The translations under genes were made by a program, and so were the position numbers. From NCBI RefSeq assembly GCF_022879595.1, contig NZ_CP084266.1, forward strand, positions 868,001 to 932,000: DNA of 64,000 nucleotides, in the 5' to 3' direction. The notes below the pieces were generated by a model. The model was not told where the DNA came from. It worked only from the letters and a program-made list of their open reading frames with translations, and searched no databases. This document shows positions 9,460 to 18,874 of the stretch, piece after piece (positions within the stretch are counted from its first letter, which is position 1; the number at the start of each line of letters is the position of its first letter). This stretch comes from Caballeronia sp. Lep1P3 (lineage in GTDB: Bacteria; Pseudomonadota; Gammaproteobacteria; Burkholderiales; Burkholderiaceae).

Positions 9460-10038
9460 GTGAACACGAAACTCATACTCGAACCGATCGACTTCTCCGC
9501 CCCCTCCGACCAAGTCGCACGCCGCCTCATCGGTGCGATATTCACCGTCGACGGCGTCGGCGGCCGCATCGTCGAAACGGAAGCCTATGACCGCGAAGAT
9601 CCCGCGTCGCATACCTTCTCCGGTCTTACGCCGCGCAACGCCGTCATGTTCGGGCCGCCCGCGCATGCTTACGTCTATCGTTCCTACGGCATTCACTGGT
9701 GCCTGAATTTCGTGTGCCGCGAAGAGGGCCACGGTGCGGGCGTGCTGATTCGCGCAATCGAACCGTTGACGGGCCTCGAGATCATGCGCGAGCGGCGCGG
9801 CCTGACGCCGATCAAGCTACTTTGTTCGGGACCAGGCCGGCTCGCGCAGGCGCTCGGCATCACGCACAAAGATAACGGCGCGTCGCTGCTCGAAGCGCCA
9901 TTCGACATCGAGCCGCCCGAGCAGGCGGTCGATGTCATATGCGGCCCGCGCATCGGCATTAGCAAGGCGATGGACGTGCCGTGGCGCTTCGGGCTTGCCG
10001 GGTCGAAATTCGTGAGCAAGCCGTTTCCCAAGGCGTAA
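9460..10038 (+). CDS. 3-methyladenine DNA glycosylase (AAG/MPG family)
   Basis: About 192 aa from the GTG at 9460; a TTG at 9439 in the same frame would give 199 aa, and neither has a clear ribosome-binding site. The AAG family signature is intact: GRIVETEAYDREDPASH with the catalytic Glu, then TPRNAVMFGPPAHAYVYRSYGIHWCLNFV, and a C-terminal GPRIGISKA-DVPWRF. It excises alkylated bases in base-excision repair. Single gene, ending just before the stop of the convergent ABC substrate-binding gene. Confidence 0.92.
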   Translation: MNTKLILEPIDFSAPSDQVARRLIGAIFTVDGVGGRIVETEAYDREDPASHTFSGLTPRNAVMFGPPAHAYVYRSYGIHWCLNFVCREEGHGAGVLIRAIEPLTGLEIMRERRGLTPIKLLCSGPGRLAQALGITHKDNGASLLEAPFDIEPPEQAVDVICGPRIGISKAMDVPWRFGLAGSKFVSKPFPKA

Positions 10039-10039
10039 C

Positions 10040-11245
10040 TCACTCGGCCGGACGCAGCTTCTTTACCTCCTCGTCCGATGGCTGCACGCTTGCGCCATCG
10101 ATATAGCGATAAGAAGTCATCACGCCCTTGCCGTCCTTGAGCGCGGTGACGCCGACATACGCGCCCATCGTCGATTGATTGTCCTGCTTGCGGTAGACAA
10201 TTGGCCCGAACGGTGAGTTCACCGTCAAGCCCTTGAATGCGGCGGCGAGCTTGTCCGCGTCCGCACTGCCCGCTTTCTTGAGGCCGTTGGCGAGCGACAT
10301 CATCGCTGTGTATCCGACGACCGAACCGAGACGCGGATAGTCGTGATACTTCGCCTGATAAGCCGCGACGAACTGCTTGTTCGCGGGCGTGTCGATCGAA
10401 TACCACGGATAGCCGGTCACGATCCAGCCGACAGGCGCTTCCGCGCCGAGCGGATCGAGATAATCCGGCTCGCCCGTCAGAAGCGACACCACGGCGCGGT
10501 CCTTAAACAAGCCGCGCGTATTGCCTTCGCGAACGAACTTGCCGAGGTCCGCGCTGAAGAGGACGTTGAAGATGGCGTCGGGCTTCGCATCGGCAAGGGC
10601 TTGCGTCACCGCGCCCGCATCCACATTGCCTAGCGGCGTGGCCTGCTCCGCGACGAATTGCACATCGGGTTGCGCGGCCTTCAGAAGCCGCTTGAAGGTC
10701 GCGACCGCGGACTGGCCATACTCGTAGTTCGGATAAACGATCGCCCAGCGTTTCTTCTTGAGCTTCGCGGCTTCGGGAACGAGCATCGCCACCTGCATGT
10801 ATGTCGATGGACGCAAGCGATACGTGTACTTGTTGCCGTCCTGCCAGACGATCTTGTCGGTGAGCGGCTCGGCCGCGAGAAAGAAAATGCGCCGCTGTTT
10901 CGCGAAGTCGGCAAGCGCAAGACCGGTATTGGACAGATAGCCGCCGAAAAGAAGCTGCACCTGTTCGCGCGATACGAGTTCCTGCGCGACGCGCACCGTG
11001 TCTCCGGGATTGCCGTTATCGTCGCGCGAAATCACTTCGAGCTTGTTGCCGTTGACCCCGCCTGCCGCGTTGATCTGATCCAGCGCGAGATTCCAGCCGT
11101 TTCTGTACGGCATGAGAAACGCGGGCTGCGCCTTGTAGCTGTTGATCTCGCCGATCTTGATGGTATCGGCGCGTGTCTCCAGGGCAGTGAATGCCGCCAT
11201 CAACGTCAAGCCAAAGCCTAGCCATTTTCCTGCACGCATAGTCAT
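10040..11245 (-). CDS. ABC transporter periplasmic substrate-binding protein, LivJ family
   Basis: A 401-aa exported protein with an N-terminal signal peptide ending near LETRADT. The body is a type I periplasmic binding fold of the branched-chain amino acid/amide family (GEINSYKAQPAFLMPYRNGW, INAAGGVNG, VISRDDNGNPGDTV, FGGYLSNTG). It is the last gene of the liv-type operon, about 35 bases after livF. A strong GAGGAGAG ribosome-binding site precedes the ATG at 11245. Substrate cannot be read from sequence; the neighbouring glutamine-synthetase-like and aminotransferase genes suggest an amine, amide or amino acid. Confidence 0.9.
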   Translation of the reverse strand: MTMRAGKWLGFGLTLMAAFTALETRADTIKIGEINSYKAQPAFLMPYRNGWNLALDQINAAGGVNGNKLEVISRDDNGNPGDTVRVAQELVSREQVQLLFGGYLSNTGLALADFAKQRRIFFLAAEPLTDKIVWQDGNKYTYRLRPSTYMQVAMLVPEAAKLKKKRWAIVYPNYEYGQSAVATFKRLLKAAQPDVQFVAEQATPLGNVDAGAVTQALADAKPDAIFNVLFSADLGKFVREGNTRGLFKDRAVVSLLTGEPDYLDPLGAEAPVGWIVTGYPWYSIDTPANKQFVAAYQAKYHDYPRLGSVVGYTAMMSLANGLKKAGSADADKLAAAFKGLTVNSPFGPIVYRKQDNQSTMGAYVGVTALKDGKGVMTSYRYIDGASVQPSDEEVKKLRPAE

Positions 11246-11280
11246 CGATGAACTCTCCTCTATGGATATTTTCTCAGGTG

Positions 11281-11988
11281 CTAGACGCCAAGAAACGCGC
11301 GCCGCGCGGCATCGTCACGCGCCAATTCGCTCATTGCGCCAGCATAGCGAACCTGTCCTTTCTCGAGCACATAAACGCGGTCGCTCACGAGTTGCGCGAA
11401 GTGCAGGTTCTGCTCGGACAAAACAATGGCAACGCCTTCGCGCTTCAATTCGAGAATCATATCGGCCATCTGCTCGACGATGACCGGCGCCACGCCTTCC
11501 GACGGTTCGTCGAGCAAGACGACGCGCGGGTTGCCCATCAGCGTTCGCGAGACAGTGAGCATCTGCTGCTCGCCGCCGCTCATGCGACTGGCACGGCGAT
11601 CGCGCATTTGCGCAAGGTTCGGAAACACGCGAAAGAGCTTGTCGGGCGTCCATTGAGGTGCACCGTCGCGCGGCGGCTGGCGGCCCGCGTCGAGGTTCTC
11701 CATGACGGTCAGATCGCCGAATATGCGACGGTCCTCCGGCACATAACCCAGTCCCATGCGCGCAATCCGATACGGCGCCATGCCGCGGATGTCCTCGTTC
11801 ATGAATTCGATCTTGCCGGTCGTGCGCGGGAGCAAGCCCATGACGGCTTTCATCGTCGTGGATTTGCCCGCGCCGTTGCGACCCATCAACGCAACGACTT
11901 CGCCGGGCCGCACTTCGAACGCGACGTCGAAGAGAATCTGGGCGCGGCCATAGAAAGCGTTGAGCGCGTCGACCTTGAGGAGCGTCAT
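11281..11988 (-). CDS. livF: branched-chain amino acid-type ABC transporter ATPase LivF
   Basis: A 235-aa ABC ATPase. Walker A GRNGAGKST (about 35-43), Q-loop region, signature SGGEQQML, Walker B VVLLDEPSEG and the switch His region (VLSEQNLHFAQ). Length and the LEKGQVRYAG C-terminus match LivF. Its ATG overlaps the livG stop (ATGA). Partner of LivG, energising the fused LivHM permease. Confidence 0.95.
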   Translation of the reverse strand: MTLLKVDALNAFYGRAQILFDVAFEVRPGEVVALMGRNGAGKSTTMKAVMGLLPRTTGKIEFMNEDIRGMAPYRIARMGLGYVPEDRRIFGDLTVMENLDAGRQPPRDGAPQWTPDKLFRVFPNLAQMRDRRASRMSGGEQQMLTVSRTLMGNPRVVLLDEPSEGVAPVIVEQMADMILELKREGVAIVLSEQNLHFAQLVSDRVYVLEKGQVRYAGAMSELARDDAARRAFLGV

Positions 11989-12770
11989 CGCGTTGCTCCT
12001 TCGGTCAAAGCCGCGCGGGGCGAATACGATGCGCCGGTGCCGAGATACACCTCGCGCACGCGCGCATCGTTGCGGATGGCATCGGCATGGCCTTCTGCGA
12101 TCAATCGGCCACGCGCCAGCACGATCAGCTTGTCCGCATGTTCGAAGACCACGTCCATGCTGTGTTCGGTAAAGAGCACGCCGATGTTGCGCTCCTTCGC
12201 AAGACGCGCCGTTAGCGCCATCAATGCGTTGCGTTCTTCGGGCGCCATGCCGGCGGTCGGCTCATCCATCAAGAGCAGCTTCGGACGGTTCGCCAAAGCA
12301 ATCGCCAATTCCACGCGCTTGACGTCGCCATAAGCAAGCACCGCGCAACTGCGACGCGCGTGTTTTGTCATGCCGACGAGATCGAGCAAGGCCATCGCTT
12401 CGTCCTCGTGCCACGATGCCACGCGCGAAAAAAGGCTAAAGACGCGACGCTCGCGCGAAAGCAAGGCCATTTGCACGTTCTCGAGAACGGTCATGGAATT
12501 GAACGTGGCTGCAATCTGAAAAGTGCGGCCCACGCCGAGCCGCCAGATATCGCGCGGACGCATGCCCGCGATATCGCGGCCATCGAGCAAAACGGCTCCC
12601 GACGTGGGCGCAAGCTGTCCGTTGATCATGTTGAAGCACGTGGACTTGCCCGCACCGTTAGGGCCGATCAGCGCGAGCAGTTGCCCTGAATCGAGTGCGA
12701 AGGAGACATCGTCCACGGCCTTGACGCCATCGAAAGACTTGGACAGGCCTTGAATGCGCAGCAGCGTCAT
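11985..12770 (-). CDS. livG: branched-chain amino acid-type ABC transporter ATPase LivG
   Basis: A 261-aa ABC ATPase from the ATG at 12770. Walker A GPNGAGKST, a LivG-type MRPRDIWRLGVGRTFQ segment, a signature replaced by AYGDVKRVELAIAL (signature motif degenerate, as is frequent in LivG), Walker B LLLMDEPTAGM and the H-loop LFTEHSMDVVF. The upstream in-frame extension lies inside livHM and is not used. Start and stop overlap the neighbouring genes in ATGA junctions. Confidence 0.95.
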   Translation of the reverse strand: MTLLRIQGLSKSFDGVKAVDDVSFALDSGQLLALIGPNGAGKSTCFNMINGQLAPTSGAVLLDGRDIAGMRPRDIWRLGVGRTFQIAATFNSMTVLENVQMALLSRERRVFSLFSRVASWHEDEAMALLDLVGMTKHARRSCAVLAYGDVKRVELAIALANRPKLLLMDEPTAGMAPEERNALMALTARLAKERNIGVLFTEHSMDVVFEHADKLIVLARGRLIAEGHADAIRNDARVREVYLGTGASYSPRAALTEGATR

Positions 12771-14644
12771 CGCGCCTCCGCAAACCGGTCGCGCACGAAT
12801 CCGGCGATGCCTTGGGGAAACGCCATCACGAGAAGAAGAATGCTTGCGCCCAGCAGCGCCTGCCAATAATCCGTTTGCCGCGCGACCGTGTCCTGCAGCC
12901 AGGTGAATACGGCCGCGCCGACGACAGGCCCGGCAAGCGTCTGAATGCCGCCTAGCAGCACCATGACGAGGCCATCGACAGAACGCCCGACGCTAATCAC
13001 GTCCGGCGAGATGTTGCCTTTGGAGAAGGCATAGAGCGAACCGGCGAGCCCGCATACGAGCGATGCGGCAATGAACGCGATCCATTGCACGCGCGCAACG
13101 CCGATGCCGATAGCTTCCGCGCGCAACGGCGAATCGCGGCCCGCGCGCATCGCAAGGCCTAACGGTGAAAAGAGCATGCGTCGCAAGAGCCACACGCCGG
13201 CTATCGCCGCAACGAGCGTGAGGTAATAGAACGCAATGGGCGATGACAGCCACGGCGAAGGCCACATGCCGAGCATGCCGTTACTGCCGCCCGTCACCGT
13301 GTCCCATTGATACACGACAGACCAGACGATCTGCGCAAACGCGAGCGTCAGCATCGCAAGATAGACACCGGATAGCCGCACGCAGAACCAGCCGAAGACC
13401 ATCGCGCCGATTCCCGCGACGAGCGGTCCCAGCACGAGCGCCGCTTCCATCGGCAAGGCAAGCGCCTTGAGAAAGAGCGCCGAGCCGTATGCGCCAAGCC
13501 CGAAGTAAGCGGCGTGTCCAAACGAATGCATGCCGCCCGGTCCCATGATGAAATGCAGGCTTGCGGCAAACAGCACGGCAATCATGATCTCGACGAAAAT
13601 CACCGGCATATAGGGAAAAGTGCTTGCGAAAAGCGGCGCAAGCGCGAGCAGCAGCACGATTGCAGCGAAGGCCGTTTTCGTGCGGCGCGTTGCGCGAACG
13701 AGCGGCCTGTCCGCAGGCGCAGCGGAACGCGCGACGGTTTGAGGACGGCCAAAGAGCCCCCACGGACGCAGCACGAGCACCACTGCCATGACGACGAACT
13801 CCGCGACGAGCGTGAATTTCGTCAGCGATAGATCGAAGCCCAGGATCGATATGTTCCCGATACCGATGCACAGCGCCTTGATCTCTGCAATCAACAATGC
13901 GGCGACGAACGCGCCCGGTATCGACCCCATGCCGCCGACCACGACGACCACGAACGCATTGCCGATAGTGTCGATATCCAGCGACAGACTCGCGGGCATG
14001 CGCGGCGCTTGCAACGCACCGCCCAGGCCGGCAAGACATGCACCGACAAAGAATACCCCGGTAAAAAGCCACTTCTGATTGACACCAAGCGCACCGAGCA
14101 TTTCGCGATCTGCGCTCGCCGCGCGCACGAGCGTGCCCCAACGCGTGCGCGTGAGGGCATGCCAGAGCGCCGCAAGCACGAGCGGCCCGGCAGCGATCAG
14201 TACGAGGTTGTACGTCGGCAAGGCATGCCCGAGCAGTTGCACCGCGCCCGCGAGATGCGGTGCGCGCGGCGCGAACAAATCTTCCGGTCCCCATAGATAG
14301 AGCGCGCCGTCGCGGATGATAAGAACGAGCGCGAACGTCGCGAGAAGATGAAAGAGTTCCGGCGCGCGATAGATGCGTCTTAGCACGCTCAGTTCGATGA
14401 GCGCCCCGAAAGCGCCCACTATCACCGCCGACGCGACGACGCATGCACCGAAACCCAGGGCGCTCGCACCGAAGCGGCTCGTCAGGCTATAGGCGACATA
14501 CACGCCGAGCATGTAGAGCGAACCGTGCGCGAAGTTGACGATGCGCGTGACGCCAAAGATGAGCGACAGTCCCGATGCGACGAGAAAGAGCGCGCAGGCA
14601 TCGGCTAGACCGTTGACAAGTTGAACGAGCAGGTTGGCGAGCAT
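12767..14644 (-). CDS. fused LivH-LivM permease of LIV-type ABC transporter
   Basis: A 625-aa membrane protein. The N-terminal half (about 1-290) is a LivH permease (ASGLSLIFGVTRIVNFAHGSL; GMGSIPGAFVAALLIAEI). The C-terminal half (about 320-610) is LivM (FGHAAYFGLGAYGSALFL; QTLAGPVVGAAVFTWLQD). They are joined by a charged linker at about 300-325. LivH and LivM are usually separate genes; here the reading frame is continuous. First gene of the operon. The start is uncertain: ATG 14644 gives a normal LivH N-terminus, while an in-frame ATG at 14689 has no better ribosome-binding site. Confidence 0.92.
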   Translation of the reverse strand: MLANLLVQLVNGLADACALFLVASGLSLIFGVTRIVNFAHGSLYMLGVYVAYSLTSRFGASALGFGACVVASAVIVGAFGALIELSVLRRIYRAPELFHLLATFALVLIIRDGALYLWGPEDLFAPRAPHLAGAVQLLGHALPTYNLVLIAAGPLVLAALWHALTRTRWGTLVRAASADREMLGALGVNQKWLFTGVFFVGACLAGLGGALQAPRMPASLSLDIDTIGNAFVVVVVGGMGSIPGAFVAALLIAEIKALCIGIGNISILGFDLSLTKFTLVAEFVVMAVVLVLRPWGLFGRPQTVARSAAPADRPLVRATRRTKTAFAAIVLLLALAPLFASTFPYMPVIFVEIMIAVLFAASLHFIMGPGGMHSFGHAAYFGLGAYGSALFLKALALPMEAALVLGPLVAGIGAMVFGWFCVRLSGVYLAMLTLAFAQIVWSVVYQWDTVTGGSNGMLGMWPSPWLSSPIAFYYLTLVAAIAGVWLLRRMLFSPLGLAMRAGRDSPLRAEAIGIGVARVQWIAFIAASLVCGLAGSLYAFSKGNISPDVISVGRSVDGLVMVLLGGIQTLAGPVVGAAVFTWLQDTVARQTDYWQALLGASILLLVMAFPQGIAGFVRDRFAEAR

Positions 14645-15180
14645 AACGGCTTCAAGAGCTTCAAGGGCCTCAAGACTGCGAGGCGACATTATCGATGAAA
14701 TGCGCCGATGGAAAACACGGCTTGACGGCATGAATGGCTCGTATATGCTCGTCGAAGGGACAATGTCGGCAAGCGCCGCTTCCCTTAGCCGTTCTTCACC
14801 TCGCCAAACGAGTCTTATCGTGAGAGTCCAAAGCCCTCTGGTTCAGGGGAGCGCAGGCTGCTCCTTCACCGATCGCTGCGGCATGCAATCCGATCGCCGC
14901 TTCATCCCGATCATCACGCGTCTCTCGCGCCGCTGCCTGCGGCGACGCAACGCCGTCACTGCGCACGCATTCGTAGCGGTGCAGTGCGTCGGCGCGGCGT
15001 CCCTGCTTCCATAGCGCCTCTCAAGCACCTTCCCTTCGCTCCAGACGGCCGTTGAGCGCGCGTTCACTCGCGCGGCTTGCGCTCGCCTGCATTCGACCAT
15101 GCCTTGCGACGCATCGCATTTGCGCGCAAGGCACGGCGCCGCTCGTCCATCGAAAGCGCATTGCATCGAAGAGAACTCAA
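14645..15180. other. divergent intergenic region livHM / glutamine synthetase-like
   Basis: About 535 bases. It should carry promoters for both directions. A possible plus-strand sigma-70 promoter is listed separately. I see no convincing ORF; the short frames here lack ribosome-binding sites and recognisable content. A GAGAG...CACCGA passage near 14820-14875 was considered as a glycine riboswitch and rejected. Confidence 0.5.
14722..14749 (+). promoter_or_regulatory. possible sigma-70 promoter upstream of the glutamine synthetase-like gene
   Basis: TTGACG at 14722-14727 and TATGCT at 14744-14749 separated by 16 bases. It points toward the gene starting at 15181 but would leave a long leader of over 400 bases, so another promoter nearer the gene is possible. 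Confidence 0.3.
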
Positions 15181-16515
15181 ATGGAACGCATCGACGAATT
15201 CCTGCGCAAGCATCGCATCACCGAAATCGAAGCCATTATTCCCGATATGGCAGGCACGGCGCGCGGAAAAATAATTCCGCGCAGCAAGTTCGAGTCCGGC
15301 GAGTCCATGCGCCTGCCGCAAGCCGTGATGATTCAGACCGTCACCGGCGACTATCCCGACGACGCCAGCTTTACCGGCCTCACCGATCCCGACATGGTCT
15401 GCGTGCCCGACCCTTCCACGATTCGCCTCATTCCGTGGGCCGTGGACCCCACCGCGCAAGTCATTCACGACTGCGTGCATTTCGACGGCACGCCGGTGGC
15501 CATTTCCCCTCGCCGCGTGCTCAGGCAAGTGCTCGAAAAATACGAGGCGAAGGGCTGGCGGCCGGTAGTCGCGCCCGAACTCGAGTTCTTTCTAGTGGAT
15601 GTCAATCGCGACCCGGACCTGCCTTTGCAGCCGCCCGTCGGCCGCACCGGGCGCGCGGAAACCGGCAGGCAGGCCTATTCGATCGACGCCGTCAACGAGT
15701 TCGATCCGCTATTCGAAGACATTTACGCATATTGCGAAGTGCAGGAACTGGAAGTGGACACGCTCATTCACGAAGTGGGCGCGGCGCAAATGGAGATCAA
15801 CTTTCTGCACGGCGATGCGCTCAATCTTGCGGACCGCGTCTTTCTCTTTAAGCGCACCGTGCGCGAAGCGGCGCTTCGCCACAAGATGTACGCGACATTC
15901 ATGGCGAAGCCGATGGAAAGCGAGCCCGGCTCGGCGATGCATGTCCATCAGAGCATTGTCGAGGAAGAGAGCGGACGCAATCTCTTCACCGGACGCGCGA
16001 ACGAACCCACAGGCCTTTTTTACGGCTATATCGCGGGGCTTCAGAAATACACGCCCGCGCTCATGCCGATATTCGCGCCGTATATCAATTCCTATCGAAG
16101 GCTTTCGCGCTTCATGGCGGCGCCGATCAACGTGCAATGGGGCTATGACAATCGCACGGTCGGTTTTCGCGTGCCGCATGCAGCGCCGCAGGCACGGCGC
16201 ATCGAGAACCGCATACCCGGCGTCGACTGCAATCCTTATCTGGCGATAGCCGCGACCCTCGCCGCCGGCTATCTCGGCATGACGCAGCATCTCGAACCCA
16301 CCGCGCCGCTCGCAAGCGACGGCTACCGCATGCCCTTTCAGTTGCCGCGCAATCTAGACGAAGGCCTCACCTTGATGGGCGCCTGCGAACCGCTTGCGGA
16401 CATGCTTGGCGAGACATTCCTGCGCGCCTATCTGGCGCTCAAGGAAACGGAATATGAAGCGTTCTTCCGTGTCATCAGTTCATGGGAACGCAAACACCTG
16501 TTGCTGCATGTCTGA
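15181..16515 (+). CDS. glutamine synthetase family protein (gamma-glutamylpolyamine synthetase-like)
   Basis: A 444-aa GlnA-fold ligase. The N-terminal beta-grasp domain (IPDMAGTARGKIIPRSKFESG) is followed by the catalytic domain with APELEFFLVD, EVGAAQMEINFLHGDAL, ATFMAKPMESEPGSAMHVH and NRTVGFRVPHAAPQARRIENR, so metal and ATP-binding residues appear intact. Size and sequence are closer to PuuA-like enzymes than to housekeeping GlnA. It lies 12 bases before an omega-aminotransferase and opposite an ABC importer, which supports gamma-glutamylation of an amine or polyamine. ATG at 15181 chosen; longer in-frame starts have no family match. Confidence 0.88.
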   Translation: MERIDEFLRKHRITEIEAIIPDMAGTARGKIIPRSKFESGESMRLPQAVMIQTVTGDYPDDASFTGLTDPDMVCVPDPSTIRLIPWAVDPTAQVIHDCVHFDGTPVAISPRRVLRQVLEKYEAKGWRPVVAPELEFFLVDVNRDPDLPLQPPVGRTGRAETGRQAYSIDAVNEFDPLFEDIYAYCEVQELEVDTLIHEVGAAQMEINFLHGDALNLADRVFLFKRTVREAALRHKMYATFMAKPMESEPGSAMHVHQSIVEEESGRNLFTGRANEPTGLFYGYIAGLQKYTPALMPIFAPYINSYRRLSRFMAAPINVQWGYDNRTVGFRVPHAAPQARRIENRIPGVDCNPYLAIAATLAAGYLGMTQHLEPTAPLASDGYRMPFQLPRNLDEGLTLMGACEPLADMLGETFLRAYLALKETEYEAFFRVISSWERKHLLLHV

Positions 16516-16527
16516 CGGGTAAAAAAC

Positions 16528-17901
16528 ATGAACGATCGTATCGATGTCACCGCACGCTATCGCGCACTCGACGCCGCGCACCACATGCACCCGTTTTCGG
16601 ATATGGCGGAACTGAACCGCATCGGCAGTCGCGTGATCGTGAGGGCGCAAGGCGTTTATCTATGGGATTCGCAAGGCGAACGCATCATCGATGGCATGGC
16701 GGGACTCTGGTGCGTGAACGTCGGCTATGGACGCCGCGAACTTGCCGATGCCGCTTTCGCGCAGATGCAAACGCTGCCCTACTACAACACGTTCTTCAAG
16801 ACGACGCATCCGCGTGTCATCGAGTTATCGGCGATGCTTGCAACGCTCACGCCCGAACCGTTCAAGCGCTTCATGTATTGCAATAGCGGATCCGAAGCGA
16901 ACGACACGGCGCTGCGCGCGGTGCATCGCTTCTGGCAAGCGCAGGGCCAGCCGCAAAAGCGTTATGTGATCGCGCGAAGAAATGCTTATCACGGTTCGAC
17001 GCTTGCCGGCGCAACGCTCGGTGGCATGAATGACATGCACGAACAGATGCCGTCGATGCTCGAACACGTCGCGCATATCGACCAGCCTTACTGGTTCGGC
17101 GAAAGTCATGGCGAGGACGTTGAAACGTTCGGCCTTGCGCGCGCACGTCAACTCGAAGCGAAGATCATCGAGCTAGGCGCGGAGAACGTCGCCGCGTTCA
17201 TCGGCGAGCCGTTTCAGGGCGCGGGCGGCGTGATCTTTCCGCCATCGAGCTATTGGCCTGAGATCCAGCGCATTTGCCGCAAGCACAATGTCTTATTGAT
17301 CGCCGATGAAGTCATCGGCGGATTCGGGCGCACCGGCGAATGGTTCGCGCACCGGCATTTCGGCTTCGAGCCTGACGTCATCACCATGGCTAAAGGTCTG
17401 ACAAGCGGTTATATGCCGATGGGCGCCGTTGCCTTATCCGACCGCGTCGCGGACGCGATCGTGGAAGGCGGCGAATTCAATCACGGCTTCACGTATTCGG
17501 GCCATCCGGTGGCCGCGGCGGTTGCGCTTGCGAACCTCAAGCTGCTAAGCGAAGAAGGCATCGTCGCCCGCGTGAAAGAAGACACGGGGCCGTATTTTCA
17601 GGCGCGCTTGCGCGAGGCGCTTGGCGCACATCGCATTGTCGGAGAAATAACGGGCGCGGGGCTTGTTGCGGGGATTCAGCTTGCGGAAGATTCGACTAAG
17701 CGCAAGCGCTTCGCGAATGGCGATGATATTGGAACGTTGTGCCGCGATCTGTGTTTCAAGGGCAATCTCGTGATGCGGGCAAGCGGCGACCGCATGTTGT
17801 TATCGCCGCCGCTCGTGGTCACGCATGCCGAAATAGACGAGATCGTCGCCAAGGCAAAGGCCGCAATCGACGAAACGGCACGCGCGCTCGAGCTCGCATG
17901 A
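16528..17901 (+). CDS. class III pyridoxal-phosphate aminotransferase (omega-amino acid/polyamine:pyruvate type)
   Basis: A 457-aa fold-type I aminotransferase. PLP features: NSGSEANDTALRAVH (cofactor phosphate binding), RRNAYHGSTLAGA, LIADEVIGGFGRTGEWF (Asp to pyridine N) and the Schiff-base Lys in TMAKGLTSGYMPMGAV. N-terminal MHPFSDM is typical of putrescine or beta-alanine:pyruvate transaminases. Probably cotranscribed with the preceding glutamine synthetase-like gene, giving an amine-catabolic pair. Confidence 0.9.
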   Translation: MNDRIDVTARYRALDAAHHMHPFSDMAELNRIGSRVIVRAQGVYLWDSQGERIIDGMAGLWCVNVGYGRRELADAAFAQMQTLPYYNTFFKTTHPRVIELSAMLATLTPEPFKRFMYCNSGSEANDTALRAVHRFWQAQGQPQKRYVIARRNAYHGSTLAGATLGGMNDMHEQMPSMLEHVAHIDQPYWFGESHGEDVETFGLARARQLEAKIIELGAENVAAFIGEPFQGAGGVIFPPSSYWPEIQRICRKHNVLLIADEVIGGFGRTGEWFAHRHFGFEPDVITMAKGLTSGYMPMGAVALSDRVADAIVEGGEFNHGFTYSGHPVAAAVALANLKLLSEEGIVARVKEDTGPYFQARLREALGAHRIVGEITGAGLVAGIQLAEDSTKRKRFANGDDIGTLCRDLCFKGNLVMRASGDRMLLSPPLVVTHAEIDEIVAKAKAAIDETARALELA

Positions 17902-18801
17902 TTACGCGCGCGATTTGCTTGCGAAGTGCTCTGCCGCCATGAGCCTGAAAGCCGTGACGGCGGGGTTATCCTGATCGGTGCGCCACGCCATGCTCATTTC
18001 CGCCTGCACGGTGTTGTTTGCAATCAGGCGGAATTCGACGTTGTCGTAGTGAAAACGTCGCGACGATGCGGGCAGAATCCCGAGGCCAAGCCCCGCACGC
18101 ACCAGCGAGAGAATGGTCGGCGTCTGGTCGATGTATTGCGTGAAATGCGGATTCACTTCGTCCGCCGCGAGCATGCCCATGATGCGGTCATAGAAATACT
18201 TTCCGTGCGTGGGCGAATGCATGATGAACGGCTGATGATCGAGTTGCTTGAGTTCGATCTGCTCGAAGCGGCACAACGCATGTCCCGCTGGCAAAGCGAC
18301 GATCATCGGTTCCTTGTCGACAAGCTGAAATTCGAGCTTTTGTCTCGATGGCAAGGGCCTCAGAAACCCAAGGTCGATGGCATTCGCTGCAAAGGCCTCG
18401 ATCTGCGCGACCGAAATCAGCTCTAGCAAGACGACATCGATGTCCGGCAATTCACGCCTCGCCGCGACCAGCAGTTCCGGAATCAGTTCATAGCCGGCCG
18501 CGCCCGTGAAGCCTACGCGCACGCGGCCCGTTTTCCCTTTGCTTGCGCGTCGCACGGCGCTTTCCGCCTGTTCGGAAAGGCTCAAGAGACGCGCGGCATC
18601 GGCGAGAAAAACGTGCCCTTCCGTCGTGAGTTTGACCGTGCGTCCAATGCGCTCGAAGAGCTTCACGCCAAGGTTTTCTTCGAGCAGATGAATTTGCCGG
18701 CTAAGCGGCGGCTGCGTCATGTTGAGCAGCGCGGCTGCGCGCCTGAAATTCAGTTCGGTCGCGGCGGCGACGAAGCAACGCACTTGTCCGAGGTCGAGCA
18801 T
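17902..18801 (-). CDS. LysR-family transcriptional regulator
   Basis: A 299-aa LTTR. The N-terminal winged helix-turn-helix (residues 1-60; FVAAATELNFRRAAALLNMTQPPLSRQI) is followed by a linker helix and an effector domain from about residue 90 (GRVRVGFTGAAGYELIPELL). The stop lies next to the convergent aminotransferase stop. It is on the same strand as the 2-hydroxyacid dehydrogenase 73 bases upstream. It may control the amine genes, the dehydrogenase or both; the sequence does not decide. Confidence 0.93.
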   Translation of the reverse strand: MLDLGQVRCFVAAATELNFRRAAALLNMTQPPLSRQIHLLEENLGVKLFERIGRTVKLTTEGHVFLADAARLLSLSEQAESAVRRASKGKTGRVRVGFTGAAGYELIPELLVAARRELPDIDVVLLELISVAQIEAFAANAIDLGFLRPLPSRQKLEFQLVDKEPMIVALPAGHALCRFEQIELKQLDHQPFIMHSPTHGKYFYDRIMGMLAADEVNPHFTQYIDQTPTILSLVRAGLGLGILPASSRRFHYDNVEFRLIANNTVQAEMSMAWRTDQDNPAVTAFRLMAAEHFASKSRA

Positions 18802-18874
18802 CGTGATCGGCGGTGACGGGATGGCCGATCATTATATGTTCGCGCCTGACAAGCCGATTGCTTCGCTTGCGGCA

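Noticed and set aside
14815..14880. Possible glycine riboswitch upstream of the glutamine synthetase-like gene (GAGAG and CACCGA present)
   Set aside because: The paired stems and the conserved order of the aptamer core cannot be formed.
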